Assembly (NCBI GenBank): GCA_937928045.1
Contig: CALFWO010000030.1
Coordinates: forward strand, 1 to 36,043
From: an uncultured Saprospiraceae bacterium
GTDB taxonomy: Bacteria > Bacteroidota > Bacteroidia > Chitinophagales > Saprospiraceae
Length of the DNA stretch: 36,043 nt
Direction: 5' to 3'
The position numbers were made by a program, and so were the translations under genes. This document shows positions 15,001-20,166 of this stretch, one piece after another. The number at the start of each line of letters is the position of its first letter. Within the stretch, counting starts at the first letter, position 1. The notes below the pieces were generated by a model that saw nothing but the letters and a program-made list of their open reading frames with translations, was not told the origin of the DNA and ran no database searches.

Positions 15001-15429
15001 TAACGGATTTATAAAAGTAAAAGTAACTGTCCTTGTCGCCTCATCATAATTTGAACTGGCTATGTGAGAAGAGTTAGAGTGGTCAACATAACTTAAGCCT
15101 AATGGCAAAGGGTCTGTGATATATGCCCCTAAACAGTTCTCTGTAAGACTAGCACACCTGTATTGAAGTGTATAAGTAAAATTTTGACCAGTGGGAACAG
15201 ATGTCAGACTGGATAATTTTGTCAATTCTAGACTTGCAGTAACGTCTTCATTCTCAACGTTGGATTTCGAAGAAACATTATTGAATGTTTTAATTACTGG
15301 GTTTAATGCAAACAAACCCAATGACAGTAGCAAAATAACTGGCATAGTCGAACCGAAGAAGCTAGAATTCTGGTTTGAACGAATTTGAATTTTTCCGTTT
15401 AACAGAAAATATTTTAACCTTTTGGACAT
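1..15429 (-). CDS. Giant mosaic surface adhesin (3' end beyond window)
   Basis: One reading frame stays open from an ATG at 15429 to base 1, giving 5,143 codons with no stop; the C-terminus, where a T9SS sorting tail would be expected, is not visible. The N-terminus has a long basic stretch and then a hydrophobic segment (MPVILLLSLGLFAL, residues ~29-42), a plausible signal peptide. Domains in order, by residue: DUF11-like beta-sandwich repeats (~60-870); an SdrD_B-type domain (~880-1010, motif GDFVWEDLDDDGIQDPGENG); a calcium-type DNDxD/DDDGD motif; a second SdrD_B-like unit (~1405-1510); a parallel beta-helix (~1560-2140); three 78-residue repeats (~2240-2475); a PKD-like domain (~2555-2650); HYR-like repeats (~2650-3065); two SdrD_B domains (~3125-3370); an IgGFc-binding-like region (~3385-3930); and a long HYR-like array to the edge. 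Family knowledge points to a cell-surface or secreted adhesin. The ligand is unknown. Confidence 0.85.
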   Translation of the reverse strand, partial: MSKRLKYFLLNGKIQIRSNQNSSFFGSTMPVILLLSLGLFALNPVIKTFNNVSSKSNVENEDVTASLELTKLSSLTSVPTGQNFTYTLQYRCASLTENCLGAYITDPLPLGLSYVDHSNSSHIASSNYDEATRTVTFTFINPLPSGTTGEVLIYVQFENGVTPNGLSVTNTASFHASNAATVTSSAPTVTASASAKPLLRKYSGSGGGEGGVISYTFQIANENHEGVDVNGTLELRNLSIVDTLPPGTTFLEAINAGSSYTYDNVNRILTFTLNEDYPSGHNRWPKVLLQLGPSYTVGSTIFNRAWVNFTPVGEAPQSVSIETTDNIINPIFLASTYKSVSQGSFYPNGTGKFEIDAEIYGTETATDFCIVDNIPAGIEVTKFGKGNWYNNGGLVGPDERINITYTTNLNGPQLVPGSPFSTSGDTEFLIDVESDLGLTIGGSEQITQLSYCFGDVPIGFGSWNPIDIEFNVQSSAAAGSYQNCAEMTSSESSFNFNEGCASYDVLGLTGTASLNPNLAKWPAGDLNVNDVFYLQIAIRNEIGAGLNIDNPAAYILLPEGLNYDDQASSWFLPNWGNSLGLANPTIEVVNNYKGTDRTYLKWYWDSSNPASIPGGERVVIQFEVQVNNLAEAGFPSFTARTLVTSESSVSCIGTAHADSYDFDDNLNTSELFCSDELDINVNSYVAISSEKLVKGALDADWTKFPSTGTTLPGGLTDYRLIIRNDGNVAMDNLVLIDILPFVGDKGVIDSNDRNSRWRPNLIGTVNAPAGFTVNYSIEGNPCTVVEGINPSGPIGCNEPNWSSEPPSDITSVQSLKFDFGSNQLTPGDSLILEWPMRAPINAINSLGILPDTIAWSSFGFIADRVDNGTSILPTEPVKVGMSMQPLVPGILGDFVWEDLDDDGIQDPGENGIDGIRVDLYSDNGDGIANLESDSLESFTLTTDGGLFLFPNLNTNDYFLVFHKPDSLKFSTANSGSNPAIDSDGFPLIYGGDTFAVTAITNILDTEEDYSWDQGMLLGNQTLPSEICNNGIDDDGDNLIDCNDSDCVDCTSICDDLDGDGVGDYCDLDDDNDGIPDLLEANCNGNIVTMVTWDHNLANPAAPTIWNPTAIASASNEIIGSGLTVTYASTTLELNGVDESTLNGAIIYNDYLEYGLTTNTAISTIFLKDFFYTKNDFASANNYGYDISIAYSTDGFTNNRFSLLDYTISDFVNGTQQDIRVNPNEKFSFLEANQSYTFRIYFYNKTTTGIARFDDFALESGECLWELDADGDGVPNHRDLDSDNDGIFDAYEAGHGENVGADGRIVNGTTNSGVNGLFDAIETTTDSDIIDYSISDSENANDGIYDAYELDADGDGCFDSLEENISDDDDDGIAGMGVPTVNNITGLVSGITYIEPVNNFWQNRNLSACLSITGTVFEDINFGGGLGRNYSTSNTSAQASGWGAGAIGVENVRVELYDNLGNFITSTTTNGAGDYSFQNVSSGDNYVRVVNSSVLSNRASNSTGDPIIPVQTFRTNGTTDVTNEIGGVSPALIDAGSNTTAANISTLTTATTTAQSVTAVSGGSANISGIDFGFNFDAIVNTNNSGQGSLAQFIINSNELANTNLDQEDNPTGGVSFPKNNEWETSIFMIPGSGKHVISVNTQYESITDPQTHLTAYTQNGSTQGTINGRTINVELDGNESLIDAFRIYSNNVHISGFAIHSFRKAVYSNLTNAVDNFIWGNYLGTEADGTTLNGSMSSSAIDYRNITNSAIGTNGDNINDANEGNVISNSYYGIDTRSCNGILISGNYIGLDKTGTVDFGNEFIGIYLGNATGINHVGFDDDLINNNAAQLRNVIGGNGNDAVRISNSDGQVLAGNYLGTDVTGTVAIGNENYGIQLQGTSSNNIIGTNANGDDDILERNLISGNGSGFRTLGGTTGTNNVIAGNFIGTDITGITALPNINNGVEITANLTQVGTNGDGVNDEIEGNVISGNLEDGIRVSDAQNGIFAGNKIGVGADGLTPLGNGKRGILVVSNSTNNIFGYDTSMSNGDGLIVGNQIKYNETGIIISDSAVNNRISRNQTAYNIGLGIDLENDLVTPNDNGDADTGPNTLINFPIIDSAYLVGNNLTITGFAPAGAEVEFFIADSIISPNPLPLGYTTGFGEGEIYLFSAIEGSVNDNDASTGNYTDDGTGASSTKSENQFEFVFDVTGISFQQNTKLTSTSRDASNNTSEFSGIQELSFIEICNDGVDNDFDNLVDCLDGDCIPLVTLALDDDQECISSNSLILSGGSPASGTYSGTGVNSSTGNFDASTAGVGIHVITYTFTDANGCTNTASDNIEVVALPVVGLTLDDDQECISSNSLILSGGSPASGTYSGTGVNSSTGNFDASTAGVGTHVITYTFTDANGCTNTANDNIEVVALPVVGLTLVVDELCVTNNSLTLSGGSPAGGTYSGTGVNSTTGIFDASTAGASTHAITYTFIDGNGCTNSATDNIRVYDEPIISNIGSTNPTTCSGSNGTITVDLSGGTGSFEYQLDGGTWQSSNIFSGLSAGIYSIAVRNDNGFCTTNATNSIVLTDPNPPNVNIQLPSPECVFENVRFRASNVSGTGGPPTYTWDFGTDASPATGTTRNPEFVQYSSCGTKVITLTIIKDGCSNTESVNYVVEDNENPDFDEPDDITISCAQDITDLTITGNLSDVEDNCNGTLVRNYTDSEVPGTCLYERVVTRTWTVTDVCGNVETKTQEITVEDDTRPSFTVPENISISCEQDPTDLNITGDVSDESDNCDTTLDATYSDNTTSTGCEGTSIIEREWSLIDDCGNRRTRTQLITVLDNTQPNFTAPSNITINCEDDINDLSITGDVTDESDNCSTNINANYSDDAVGGTCPIISVVTRTWSLSDNCGNIRSRVQTITVEDQNSPTFTLPLDVTISCTEDETDLSITGNISDVDDFCDASLTPNFTDVVTPGTCDDEFTITRTWSVTDDCGNTTALDQIIVIRDTVPPTFDWVPSDTIVTIAGLPSAPTLTATDNCDVTVLVTYEETGNRTGCSFILTRTWIATDNCGNSTTHAQTINVDADFNCSARITSEFSGNDISSFGNNDGAAEVTITGGQAPYTYSWSNLASTPAISNLVAGTYSVTVEDANGCQSICSVTLENPTRLGNYVWEDTNGNGIIDGGESGISNVRIDLIGTDVNGLAVNRSATTDASGYYVFDGLVGGSYSLNVVLPTGYILTSENQGIDDAIDSDADPITLSTGNINFPQGIDNQTYDFGLFRTSSIGNYVFEDLNEDGIQDAGDVPFPNVIVNLLGTDGVGNSISLTTTTDLSGQYNFADLNPGNYIVEFVIPNGATVSPQYNAGNNAIDSDADVATGQTANITLTTGMSISNIDAGFFFREICGNGIDDDGDGLIDSADPSCEGIIVADCSGLQPYYIPPVWKTTGGPSGNPYDSPQKFIIYTSFPQANISVQTSDGTTFNQSYVVNQGTPLEIPLTGTLMQSNVENTVEDDKGFIVYSDVPVQILYAITSTFNNNLVTIKADEALGTIFRTGSQTNLSGPSANTVNSEEAHFISVMAVEDNTQVNYSFGFDAFGITSPHSVTLNAFDTYMIRDDFQNETVSGALVTSSKPISVISGSQHNNALGVTQKDGGVDQLVPLELVDNDYVVVKGNTVDVQNYVTVVGVQNNTLIYIDGNATPVASINAGEFFEYNLPGNFGDPSYIRTSKDVYVYQVGGYSAGEVGMGLVSPIGDCRGSKYVEFPRLSTDPQSFHASSIVIRNEGLSSLRLNGTLYNQAPVLETAIPVPGLPGYSSVTFYDDNIGSLNILTSDEYFTASLLNGLGTNTGTFGFLNSFEEKVNILDPTVLLPTLNYFADSICAGVTTAHSPVMESCGDVHRIIQVEPGANTQSISISADEQSFIYTPASNYTGFDIVSIVVENEFGILGSACISFYSCGDDPEIFGVPSDITISCSDTIPIASPTPSDECFEGITLSFSQTNNATNNGSCTDYSYTIENTWTTMDDCGNSVSESQTITVQDLIAPQITVLARDTNFACNGVVNVQNAFNDWLNLNGRAVATDNCSTVSWTNNSTPLIFSCGGVTSATVTFTASDVCGNTSVTTATFSTYDDVDPIFTTLAANQTIDCDGTLDPNGEFASWLGTNGGAEATDACGDISWSNNSAGLSWSCEGSAEETVIFTATDDCGRTSSTSATFTVRDITPPTFSERAKDVTIECDGTNDPSGALANWISTNGGAEASDICSAVSWSNNFNSINRTCGSTGNVSVTFTATDDCGNRDTTIANFTIVDTTPPSIDSPARDTSVVCDGTIGALGAFSQWLNDQAGAVASDICGDVTWSHNSTGLSDLCGFTGSETVTFTATDECGRTAQTSATFTIFDNVDPTFNLIPSNQSVECDGGGATSTTAYTDWINNNGGGSAFDNCSDVSWSSTVDSTITGCGMTFDRYVTFNIVDDCGNDIEHQAIFSVVDNIAPTFVAEAQDTIVECDGTGNSSDLLNWLNNNGGALAQDNCSSLTWENNYSGGGIPDLTNCDSDTSGILTITFTASDDCGNANSTTARIIIIDTSEPVLTVSAQDTIVQCDGMGNQVDLSTWLANQGGSLSNDVCSASSSFFLSNDYDGNGIPPLANCLNDTTNVLTVTFYATDNCNNRVSTTARFIVIDTSNPTINVVAQDTVVQCNGIGNLADLNAWLANQGGAMVTDDCNSNGGFTWSDDYDNGGVPPLVECLNDTTNVLSVTFTATDDCDNLVSTTARFIIIDTSNPTLDAIAQDTIVECDGAGNLTDLNAWLNNQGGAQVTDGCNSNGGFIWSDDYDGGGVPLLTSCLNDTTNILTVTFTATDDCDNLVNTTARFIIIDTSNPTLDAIAQDTVVECDGSGNLTDLNAWLGNQGGAQVTDGCNSNGGFIWSNDYDGTGVPFLTDCLNDTTNILTVTFTATDDCENLVNTTARFIIIDTSDPVLDVVAQDTIVECDGLGNLTDLNTWLANQGGSQVADGCNSNGGFEWTNDYDGSGIPSLSPCTNDTSAVLTVMFTATDDCENLVSTSARFIIIDTTDPIFDFTPPSNITVECSEVHVQETLTASDNCDATITVVPSEVRTNGSCDDTYTLTRTWTATDNCGNQTVFTQTVLVEDTTDPTFDSTPALTITVECSEVPTMETLTASD
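377..2113 (-). repeat. Tandem 97-residue HYR-like repeats, 291-bp period
   Basis: The codons for the conserved TDDC-type motif recur at 377, 668, 959, 1250, 1541 and 1832, exactly 291 bp apart; the next anchor, at 2114, follows after 282 bp. Each unit carries a core like AQDTIVECDGxGN, then WLxNQGGA, a GFxWSxDYDG segment, CLNDTTNxLTVTF and a TTARFIIIDTS strand. These resemble the HYR/Ig-like units common in Bacteroidota surface proteins. The units are coding and in frame with the giant adhesin. Confidence 0.85.
2384..3451 (-). repeat. Tandem 89-residue HYR-like repeats, 267-bp period
   Basis: Equivalent TDxCG anchors occur at 2384, 2651, 2918, 3185 and 3452, exactly 267 bp apart. The units share WSNNS and TVTFTATDDCG motifs with the 97-residue class, but are eight residues shorter because the DYDGxGVPxL/CLNDTT segment is reduced. 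They sit N-terminal to the longer class in the protein. Confidence 0.8.
3640..5270 (-). other. IgGFc-binding-like domain within the giant adhesin
   Basis: The stretch of roughly 540 residues reads through FIIYTSFPQANISVQTSDG, VNQGTPLEIPL, FIVYSDVPVQILYA, NTVNSEEAHFISVMA, YMIRDD, KPISVISGSQHNN, DQLVPLELVDNDYVV and YVYQVGGYSAGEVGMG. This order of beta-strand motifs is typical of the IgGFc-binding N-terminal family that occurs in bacterial surface proteins. It lies between paired SdrD_B domains and the HYR-like arrays. The family name does not establish antibody binding here; a general adhesion role is the safer reading. Confidence 0.6.
5320..6060 (-). other. Two SdrD_B (Cna-B-like) domains in the giant adhesin
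   Basis: Two consecutive units begin GNYVWEDTNGNGIIDGGESG (around 6025) and GNYVFEDLNEDGIQDAGD (around 5660). Each continues with a TTxxSGxYxFxxLxxGxY motif and ends with an IDSDAD segment. This is the SdrD_B prealbumin-like stalk domain pattern with acidic DxNxDG calcium-binding-type loops. They are followed by an EICGNGIDDDGDGLIDSADP motif linking into the IgGFc-binding-like region. Confidence 0.75.
6311..7500 (-). repeat. HYR-like repeats, 249-bp (83-residue) period
   Basis: Anchors for the DxCGN motif lie at 6542, 6791, 7040 and 7289, exactly 249 bp apart, with a diverged unit at 6311. Each unit has the form TRTWxVTDxCGNxT, then QxIxVxDxxxPxF, then DITISC/SDTIVTI-like strands and a CDD/CNG loop. 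This matches the Bacteroidota HYR-type repeat and is in frame with the giant adhesin. Confidence 0.8.
8004..8705 (-). repeat. Three tandem 234-bp (78-residue) repeats
   Basis: Copies lie at about 8004-8237, 8238-8471 and 8472-8705; the anchor atattatcg recurs at 8009, 8243 and 8477. The encoded unit contains LTLDDDQECISSNSLILSGG, SGTYSGTGVNSSTGNFDAST and GTHVITYTFTDANGCTN. The last two DNA copies differ at only about eight positions over the first ~215 bp, whereas the 8004 copy is more diverged. The pattern indicates a recent in-frame duplication. Confidence 0.85.
8800..10760 (-). other. Parallel beta-helix region within the giant adhesin
   Basis: The translated region opens with VNTNNSGQGSLAQFI, a motif typical of the entry to right-handed beta-helices. 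It then shows repeated GNxIGTDxTG, GNENYGIQLQG, NNIIGTNANGDD and RNLISGN segments, i.e. PbH1-type coils rich in Asn and Gly, down to about 9240. It closes with an Ig-like unit (APAGAEVEFFIADS) and an EICNDGVDNDFDNLVDC motif. Such helices act as rigid stalks or carbohydrate-binding surfaces in extracellular proteins; which applies here cannot be seen. Confidence 0.7.
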
Positions 15430-15883
15430 AATCCTACTTAAGTGAAATTTGAGTGAAAATCACCCAAACGTGTTTGGTCTTGATAAGTGCTTGAATGGCG
15501 ATAGATTCCGAAGGGCTTAAATTTCGGATGTACTCAGCATGAAGGAATTATATTTCACGCTTGGGTACAGCTACCCCAATCAGGGTAGAGATGACAATTA
15601 TTATACCACTATACACTATATAGGAGAGAGAGTACAAAAAAAGAATTCTAACCATATCTTAAGTGCTGAATTCCAGCAGCTTAAAAAAAATAGATTTTTA
15701 TTAAAGAAATGTGACAGAAAATAATTGAACAATATTTTCAATAAGAAACTCAAAGAAGTTTCAAAAATAACACTATGCTGCGGTACAAAAGCTTGCTATT
15801 AGAAGCAAGAATAATAAGTTTGTGACAGAAAATAACAACGTCTTATTTACCGTAGGTGTATTGTTAAGGCTGGGGAGAAAAAA
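15430..15883 (-). promoter_or_regulatory. 454-nt intergenic leader with candidate promoter and 15-bp direct repeats
   Basis: No convincing gene lies here. Read on the minus strand, TATTTTTG at 15769-15762 matches the Bacteroidota -7 consensus TAnnTTTG, with TTTTG at 15790-15786 upstream across a 16-nt spacer. That would give a 5' leader of about 330 nt. The 15-mer tgtgacagaaaataa occurs perfectly at 15710-15724 and 15821-15835, 111 nt apart, one copy on each side of the candidate promoter. A 6-bp hairpin (cttgct/agcaag, 15792-15809) overlaps the upstream promoter element and might instead be a weak terminator for the gene ending at 15884. Confidence 0.35.
15464..15477. promoter_or_regulatory. 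Short palindrome upstream of the giant adhesin start
   Basis: Six-base arms ccaaac and gtttgg flank a 2-base centre, about 35 nt before the ATG at 15429. It could be an operator or a weak leader hairpin. A 14-base palindrome can also arise by chance in AT-rich DNA, so this is tentative. Confidence 0.25.
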
Positions 15884-18800
15884 CTACCTGAAAACTGTAA
15901 CATCTCCGCTGAAGTTTCGATAATCTCCGTTGATTAGAATGACATCGATAGAATAAATGAATACATCTGGGTTTACTTTTTTGCCCCTAAACTTACCATT
16001 CCATCCTTCTAGCTGCTCAGGTGAAGCATTAGATTCTTGCCAGACTAGAGCGCCCCAGCGATTAAAAATTGAAAAATTTTCAATTGATTGAACGTATTTT
16101 TCAGAGAAAAACGGATGAAAACGATCGTTATTTCCATCATCATTGGGACTAAATGCATTCGGAATATATGGTTGAACATCGTCCTTAACAAATACGGTTA
16201 TTCGTGCTTGAGCTTCACAGCCTTTATCAGTAATTACTGTCACTGTGTAGTCGGTAATATCTGTTGGTATCAAATCCTGTGTTACACACTCTGGGCATAA
16301 TTCTGTACCCGGTCCCTCCCATGATAATGAGCTTACATTAGGAGTGTAAACTGGAATTAATTGAATTGACTCTCCAAGTGTTATTGTAAAATCTTGCTCT
16401 AATTGTACTTCTACGTTCTCCGGTAGGGGAATATTAAAACTTGATTCCAAGGAACAACCTTGGTCATCCAAGATCATTAGTTCATAATCTCCCGGAATTA
16501 AGTTATCGAAAAATACATCGTTCTGATAAGAAATTCCATTCAGAGAAAAGCTAAATGGAGGTGTTCCACCAATAATTTGTTTAACCTCTAGTTCTCCAAA
16601 TTCATCATTTTCACATGGCGGACTCTCTGCTTGATATATTATTTCTTGCGGAATATTCGTGTTTGGAATCAACTCAAAGGAATCGACTTGAATACATCCG
16701 TTCAGTCTGTTGATCGCTTGCATATAGTACCACCCTAATCCATCAACCAAAGGATTAAGTTGATTACTTCCTTCTAAAATTGAACCATCATTTGTCGTCC
16801 AATTAATATCACAATCAGTGCAATTATCAATTATTATTGCTGTTTGAATACCTTCTTCGGAAATACATGAGGCTGTAAGATTATTTCCAGCATCAATATT
16901 TGGTACAAGAATATTCTGGTCGATATCAAATGTTTGAACTTCTACACACCCTGTTTCAGTATTTTCAATTTCTAAGCTGTACTGACCTGGCTGAGTAATC
17001 TCTACATCAATATCGGACGAGCCGTTAATTCCTGCTCCAATCCAAGACCAGCTAAATTCTGTCCCAAGCGATGAACCCAAGGCAGATATAGAAATTACTG
17101 TATCAATACAGGTAAGTGTTTCCGGCTCCGTTAATTCAATATTGGGCAATCCTTCTTCGGCATCAACATAAATACTATCTAGTGAAGAACAACCATTGTT
17201 ATCGGTTATATTTAGAAAATACCAAGCTTCTTCATCAACTTCAATTTCCGGTCCAGTAGTCGATCCTATGATATTTCCTAAAGGCGAGGACCAGATAAAA
17301 TCAAGAGTTCCATTACCTGAAGAAGCTGTTCCATTTAAAGACAAACTTTGAATATCGCAATTCAATTCTTGTCCTGCTAATGCTGTTACAGTAGTTGTGG
17401 GGTTTTCAAAAAATGTAACAGGAACAGATTGCGAGATAGAGAGACATCCATCATTAGGATTAATACTATTTCCTAGACTATTGCCAACTTGGATTGCCAA
17501 ATAATAAGTTTGGCCAAGTATCAATGTACCGGGATTGAATATTTCTAATGTCGAATAAGTGAATAAAATATTTCCAACAGTGTTTACATCTCCGTCATGT
17601 AAAATGTATTCAACAATATCATCTTGGTCTAGATTCGTATTACTTGTGGTAAAAACTGAAGTACCATTTTCACATATATTAAATTCATTTTGATCAATCG
17701 ACCCTGCTTCCGAATAACAGATACAAGGTCCAAGTCCATCATAAATTTGCGACTCACATTCTTGAGCATTTGCAACTGAAAAACTATAAGAAAGACTTTG
17801 ATTGATAGTATCTGAAGTAAAAATATTTCCGTTCCAACTACCCAACATGCCATTCACAATTAATTCGCTTACCGGAAAATTATCAACTGAAAAGGTAACG
17901 ATATATTCGTCATTGTTGTCTGTACAGAAAGTTGTAAGATTTGTTACTGCTGGTAAATCAACTACATCTATCTGTATAGCATCCTGTGCTGTACAATTAA
18001 AAACATTTCCAACTGTTACTCCAATATTTATGGGAGCGTTTGGTGTAACGGATAAAATTTGTCCAAATTCAAGCGGATCCCAAACTACCAAAGCATGGTT
18101 ATTTCCCGCATCTAAATCAATTGTTTGGCCAAAGCAAAGTGTAGTATCATTTCCTAAATTTACAATAGGCAAAGGATTTACCGTAAGCATCAGACTATCT
18201 TCAACTTCGCATTGATTAGAATCTGTAATATTTAATAAATAAGTGGCTTGACTATCGATTGTAATTAAAGAAGAATTTTCGCCCGTATTCCAATTATAAA
18301 TATTGGCTGGATTTTCAACAACGCCTGTCTCATATGTTTCTCCTTCACAGATAGAAACATCTGGCCCTAGGTCTAAACCTTCGACGGCATGTACCTCAAC
18401 TTGAACATCATCTGACCATTGGCATCCCACTCCATCGGTCAAGGTTACAGCAAATGATTGGTCATTTTCAATATTCAAAGTCCTTAAAGAGTCACCTGAA
18501 CTATCTTCCCATTGCCAATCACATAATACACAATTTGAATCTCGAGCATCTAAAACAAAATCAGTATTCGGGCATACAATGGTATCATTAAATTCAACTT
18601 GCACATCGCAAAGTGTTTTAATAATCCAGAAATCGTTTAAGCCCTCAGTACCATCTGTTTTATCACCACCAATATCTGTTCTACTATGTCCTGCGAGAAT
18701 ATATCCACCATCTGAAGTTTGAAAAATATCCTCTAGAACATCTGACTCTGGACCTCCAAAAGCTTGATCCCAAACTTGCGTTCCATCGGGTGCTAAATAA

Positions 18801-19996
18801 TTAATCCAATAATCTGAGGTACCAGGCAAACCTCTGTTAGGTGAAGTTTTTGTTGCAGAAATATCAGACTGAGAATAGCCACCCAAGATAAAATTACCTA
18901 CAGTGTTTTCTTTTAAACTGTAACAGTTATCGAATTCTAATCCTCCTAAAGTTCGTTCCCATTCAATGACATCGCCGGAATCATCCACTTTGACAGCCCA
19001 TATGTCCAAGGATTGAGAATCAAATTCCTTAATTCCTATATTAGCCGGAGACCTCGAACCTCCAGCCAAAAGATACCCTCCGGTGCTTACAGGAATCATT
19101 GCTTGGATCTCATCTTCTTCTGATCCTCCATATCTCTTTTCCCAGAACTTTGAACCATCCGTTGAATCAATTTTGATCACCCAATAGTCCTTTCCGCCAT
19201 ATCCGGTTTCTAAAATATCAACACCATCAACGGCCGATTCTGTTGAACCTCCAATAACATAGTTTCCATCAGACTCTTCGAAAACAACATTCACTCTTTC
19301 TTCTTCATCCCCGCCAATTGTCTTTTGCCATTTCAAAGTACCAACGCTATCTATCTTTATAATCCATAAATCAAATTCTCCTCTTAAAGGTTCGTCCTTC
19401 ATACCACTGATTCCCGATTCGCTAGTTCCCACGGCCAAGTAACCCCCATCTGAAGTTTGAATCAATTCATAGAGAATGTCTCTTTCGGTTCCGCCAAAGG
19501 TTCTATCCCAAACGTGATCCATATTCTCATCCACCTTTAAAATCCAATAATCAAGATCACCATAACTTGGCTCAGATTTGTCATTCCCGACATTTGACCT
19601 TGACCAGCCACCCATCACAAATCCGCCATCATCTGTTTCTTCAATGGACCAAAGGCGGTCCAAGCGATCCCCACCATAACGGCGGTCTACAATTTTATTC
19701 CCATTTGCGTCTGTGACTAAGACCCAAAAATCTCCTTTATCAGGAGAAGGATAAGTGTCGTAAGTTGTTTCGGTTATATCCCCACTTGCATCGGAACCTG
19801 TATAACCTGCCATGATATAATTTCCGCCGGAAGTTTCGATAAATGAATTGCATTCTTCCCAGCGAGTGCCACCGTAATCGTAATTCCAGTCTGGTCTAAG
19901 ATATTGGCCGTAAAGAGGATTAGAACAAAAAAGAGTGAGCAATGCCACTAACCCTAGGGTCATGCTAAATAGGCTATAGTGCTTTGCTCTGTTCAT
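15884..19996 (-). CDS. Secreted propeller-repeat protein with CHU_C (gliding-associated) C-terminus
   Basis: This is a 1,370-residue protein with a signal peptide (hydrophobic core LGLVALLTLFCSNPLYG, probable cleavage near residue 30). Residues ~35-450 contain about seven repeats of the form FGGxExDxxxxxxQTSDGGYxxAGxSxS followed by DxWIIKxD, a propeller-like array common in Bacteroidota secreted proteins. Residues ~460-1150 carry Ig/PKD-like segments, with the calls CPNTDFVLDA, LDLGPDVSICEGETY and VNLGNDTTLCFGQ. A SprB-type repeat (GTPPFSFSLNG ... LIPGDYELMILDDQGC) lies near ~1165-1230. The C-terminus (YIPNAFSPNDDGNNDRF, IFNRWGALVW, GWNGKFRGK) is the gliding-motility-associated CHU_C domain, known as a type-B T9SS export signal. 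It lies 170 nt after the phosphopantetheinyl transferase gene. I see no enzymatic motif; a cell-surface structural role is inferred. Confidence 0.85.
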   Translation of the reverse strand: MNRAKHYSLFSMTLGLVALLTLFCSNPLYGQYLRPDWNYDYGGTRWEECNSFIETSGGNYIMAGYTGSDASGDITETTYDTYPSPDKGDFWVLVTDANGNKIVDRRYGGDRLDRLWSIEETDDGGFVMGGWSRSNVGNDKSEPSYGDLDYWILKVDENMDHVWDRTFGGTERDILYELIQTSDGGYLAVGTSESGISGMKDEPLRGEFDLWIIKIDSVGTLKWQKTIGGDEEERVNVVFEESDGNYVIGGSTESAVDGVDILETGYGGKDYWVIKIDSTDGSKFWEKRYGGSEEDEIQAMIPVSTGGYLLAGGSRSPANIGIKEFDSQSLDIWAVKVDDSGDVIEWERTLGGLEFDNCYSLKENTVGNFILGGYSQSDISATKTSPNRGLPGTSDYWINYLAPDGTQVWDQAFGGPESDVLEDIFQTSDGGYILAGHSRTDIGGDKTDGTEGLNDFWIIKTLCDVQVEFNDTIVCPNTDFVLDARDSNCVLCDWQWEDSSGDSLRTLNIENDQSFAVTLTDGVGCQWSDDVQVEVHAVEGLDLGPDVSICEGETYETGVVENPANIYNWNTGENSSLITIDSQATYLLNITDSNQCEVEDSLMLTVNPLPIVNLGNDTTLCFGQTIDLDAGNNHALVVWDPLEFGQILSVTPNAPINIGVTVGNVFNCTAQDAIQIDVVDLPAVTNLTTFCTDNNDEYIVTFSVDNFPVSELIVNGMLGSWNGNIFTSDTINQSLSYSFSVANAQECESQIYDGLGPCICYSEAGSIDQNEFNICENGTSVFTTSNTNLDQDDIVEYILHDGDVNTVGNILFTYSTLEIFNPGTLILGQTYYLAIQVGNSLGNSINPNDGCLSISQSVPVTFFENPTTTVTALAGQELNCDIQSLSLNGTASSGNGTLDFIWSSPLGNIIGSTTGPEIEVDEEAWYFLNITDNNGCSSLDSIYVDAEEGLPNIELTEPETLTCIDTVISISALGSSLGTEFSWSWIGAGINGSSDIDVEITQPGQYSLEIENTETGCVEVQTFDIDQNILVPNIDAGNNLTASCISEEGIQTAIIIDNCTDCDINWTTNDGSILEGSNQLNPLVDGLGWYYMQAINRLNGCIQVDSFELIPNTNIPQEIIYQAESPPCENDEFGELEVKQIIGGTPPFSFSLNGISYQNDVFFDNLIPGDYELMILDDQGCSLESSFNIPLPENVEVQLEQDFTITLGESIQLIPVYTPNVSSLSWEGPGTELCPECVTQDLIPTDITDYTVTVITDKGCEAQARITVFVKDDVQPYIPNAFSPNDDGNNDRFHPFFSEKYVQSIENFSIFNRWGALVWQESNASPEQLEGWNGKFRGKKVNPDVFIYSIDVILINGDYRNFSGDVTVFR

Positions 19997-20095
19997 AAGT
20001 TATAAACCAGTAGAATTTACATAGTCAAAAGACTTGTAAAAGGTAAAAACTTAGTCGATTATACGAAAGTTGGTAAATTCTTTAAAAATCAGTCT

Positions 20096-20106
20096 GGGTA
20101 GTACCC
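20096..20106. promoter_or_regulatory. 11-bp palindrome in the 170-nt gap between genes
   Basis: gggta-g-taccc is a perfect inverted repeat around one central base. It is the only ordered element I see in 19997-20166, apart from a weak AAAGG/CCTTT pair. It lies 100 nt before the start of the secreted propeller-repeat gene and could be an operator. The rest of the gap is AT-rich, with no exact TAnnTTTG match. Confidence 0.2.
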
Positions 20107-20166
20107 GTGGGATGGCATAAAGGTATGATTTTGCCTTTTAAAATTAGAAGAACAATTAAGATATTA

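Noticed and set aside
15539-15724. 61-codon plus-strand frame in the gap before the giant adhesin
   Set aside because: No recognisable motif, lysine/asparagine-rich end typical of AT-rich noncoding DNA, opposite strand to all neighbours, and it overlaps the 15-bp direct repeat. It is more likely leader sequence.
15786-15809. Hairpin cttgct/agcaag as terminator of the gene ending at 15884
   Set aside because: Only a 6-bp stem with a short T-run on the minus strand, and it overlaps the candidate promoter; too weak to call.
17802-18215. 137-codon plus-strand frame inside the propeller-repeat protein gene
   Set aside because: It lies wholly antisense to a well-supported secreted protein and shows no domain signature.
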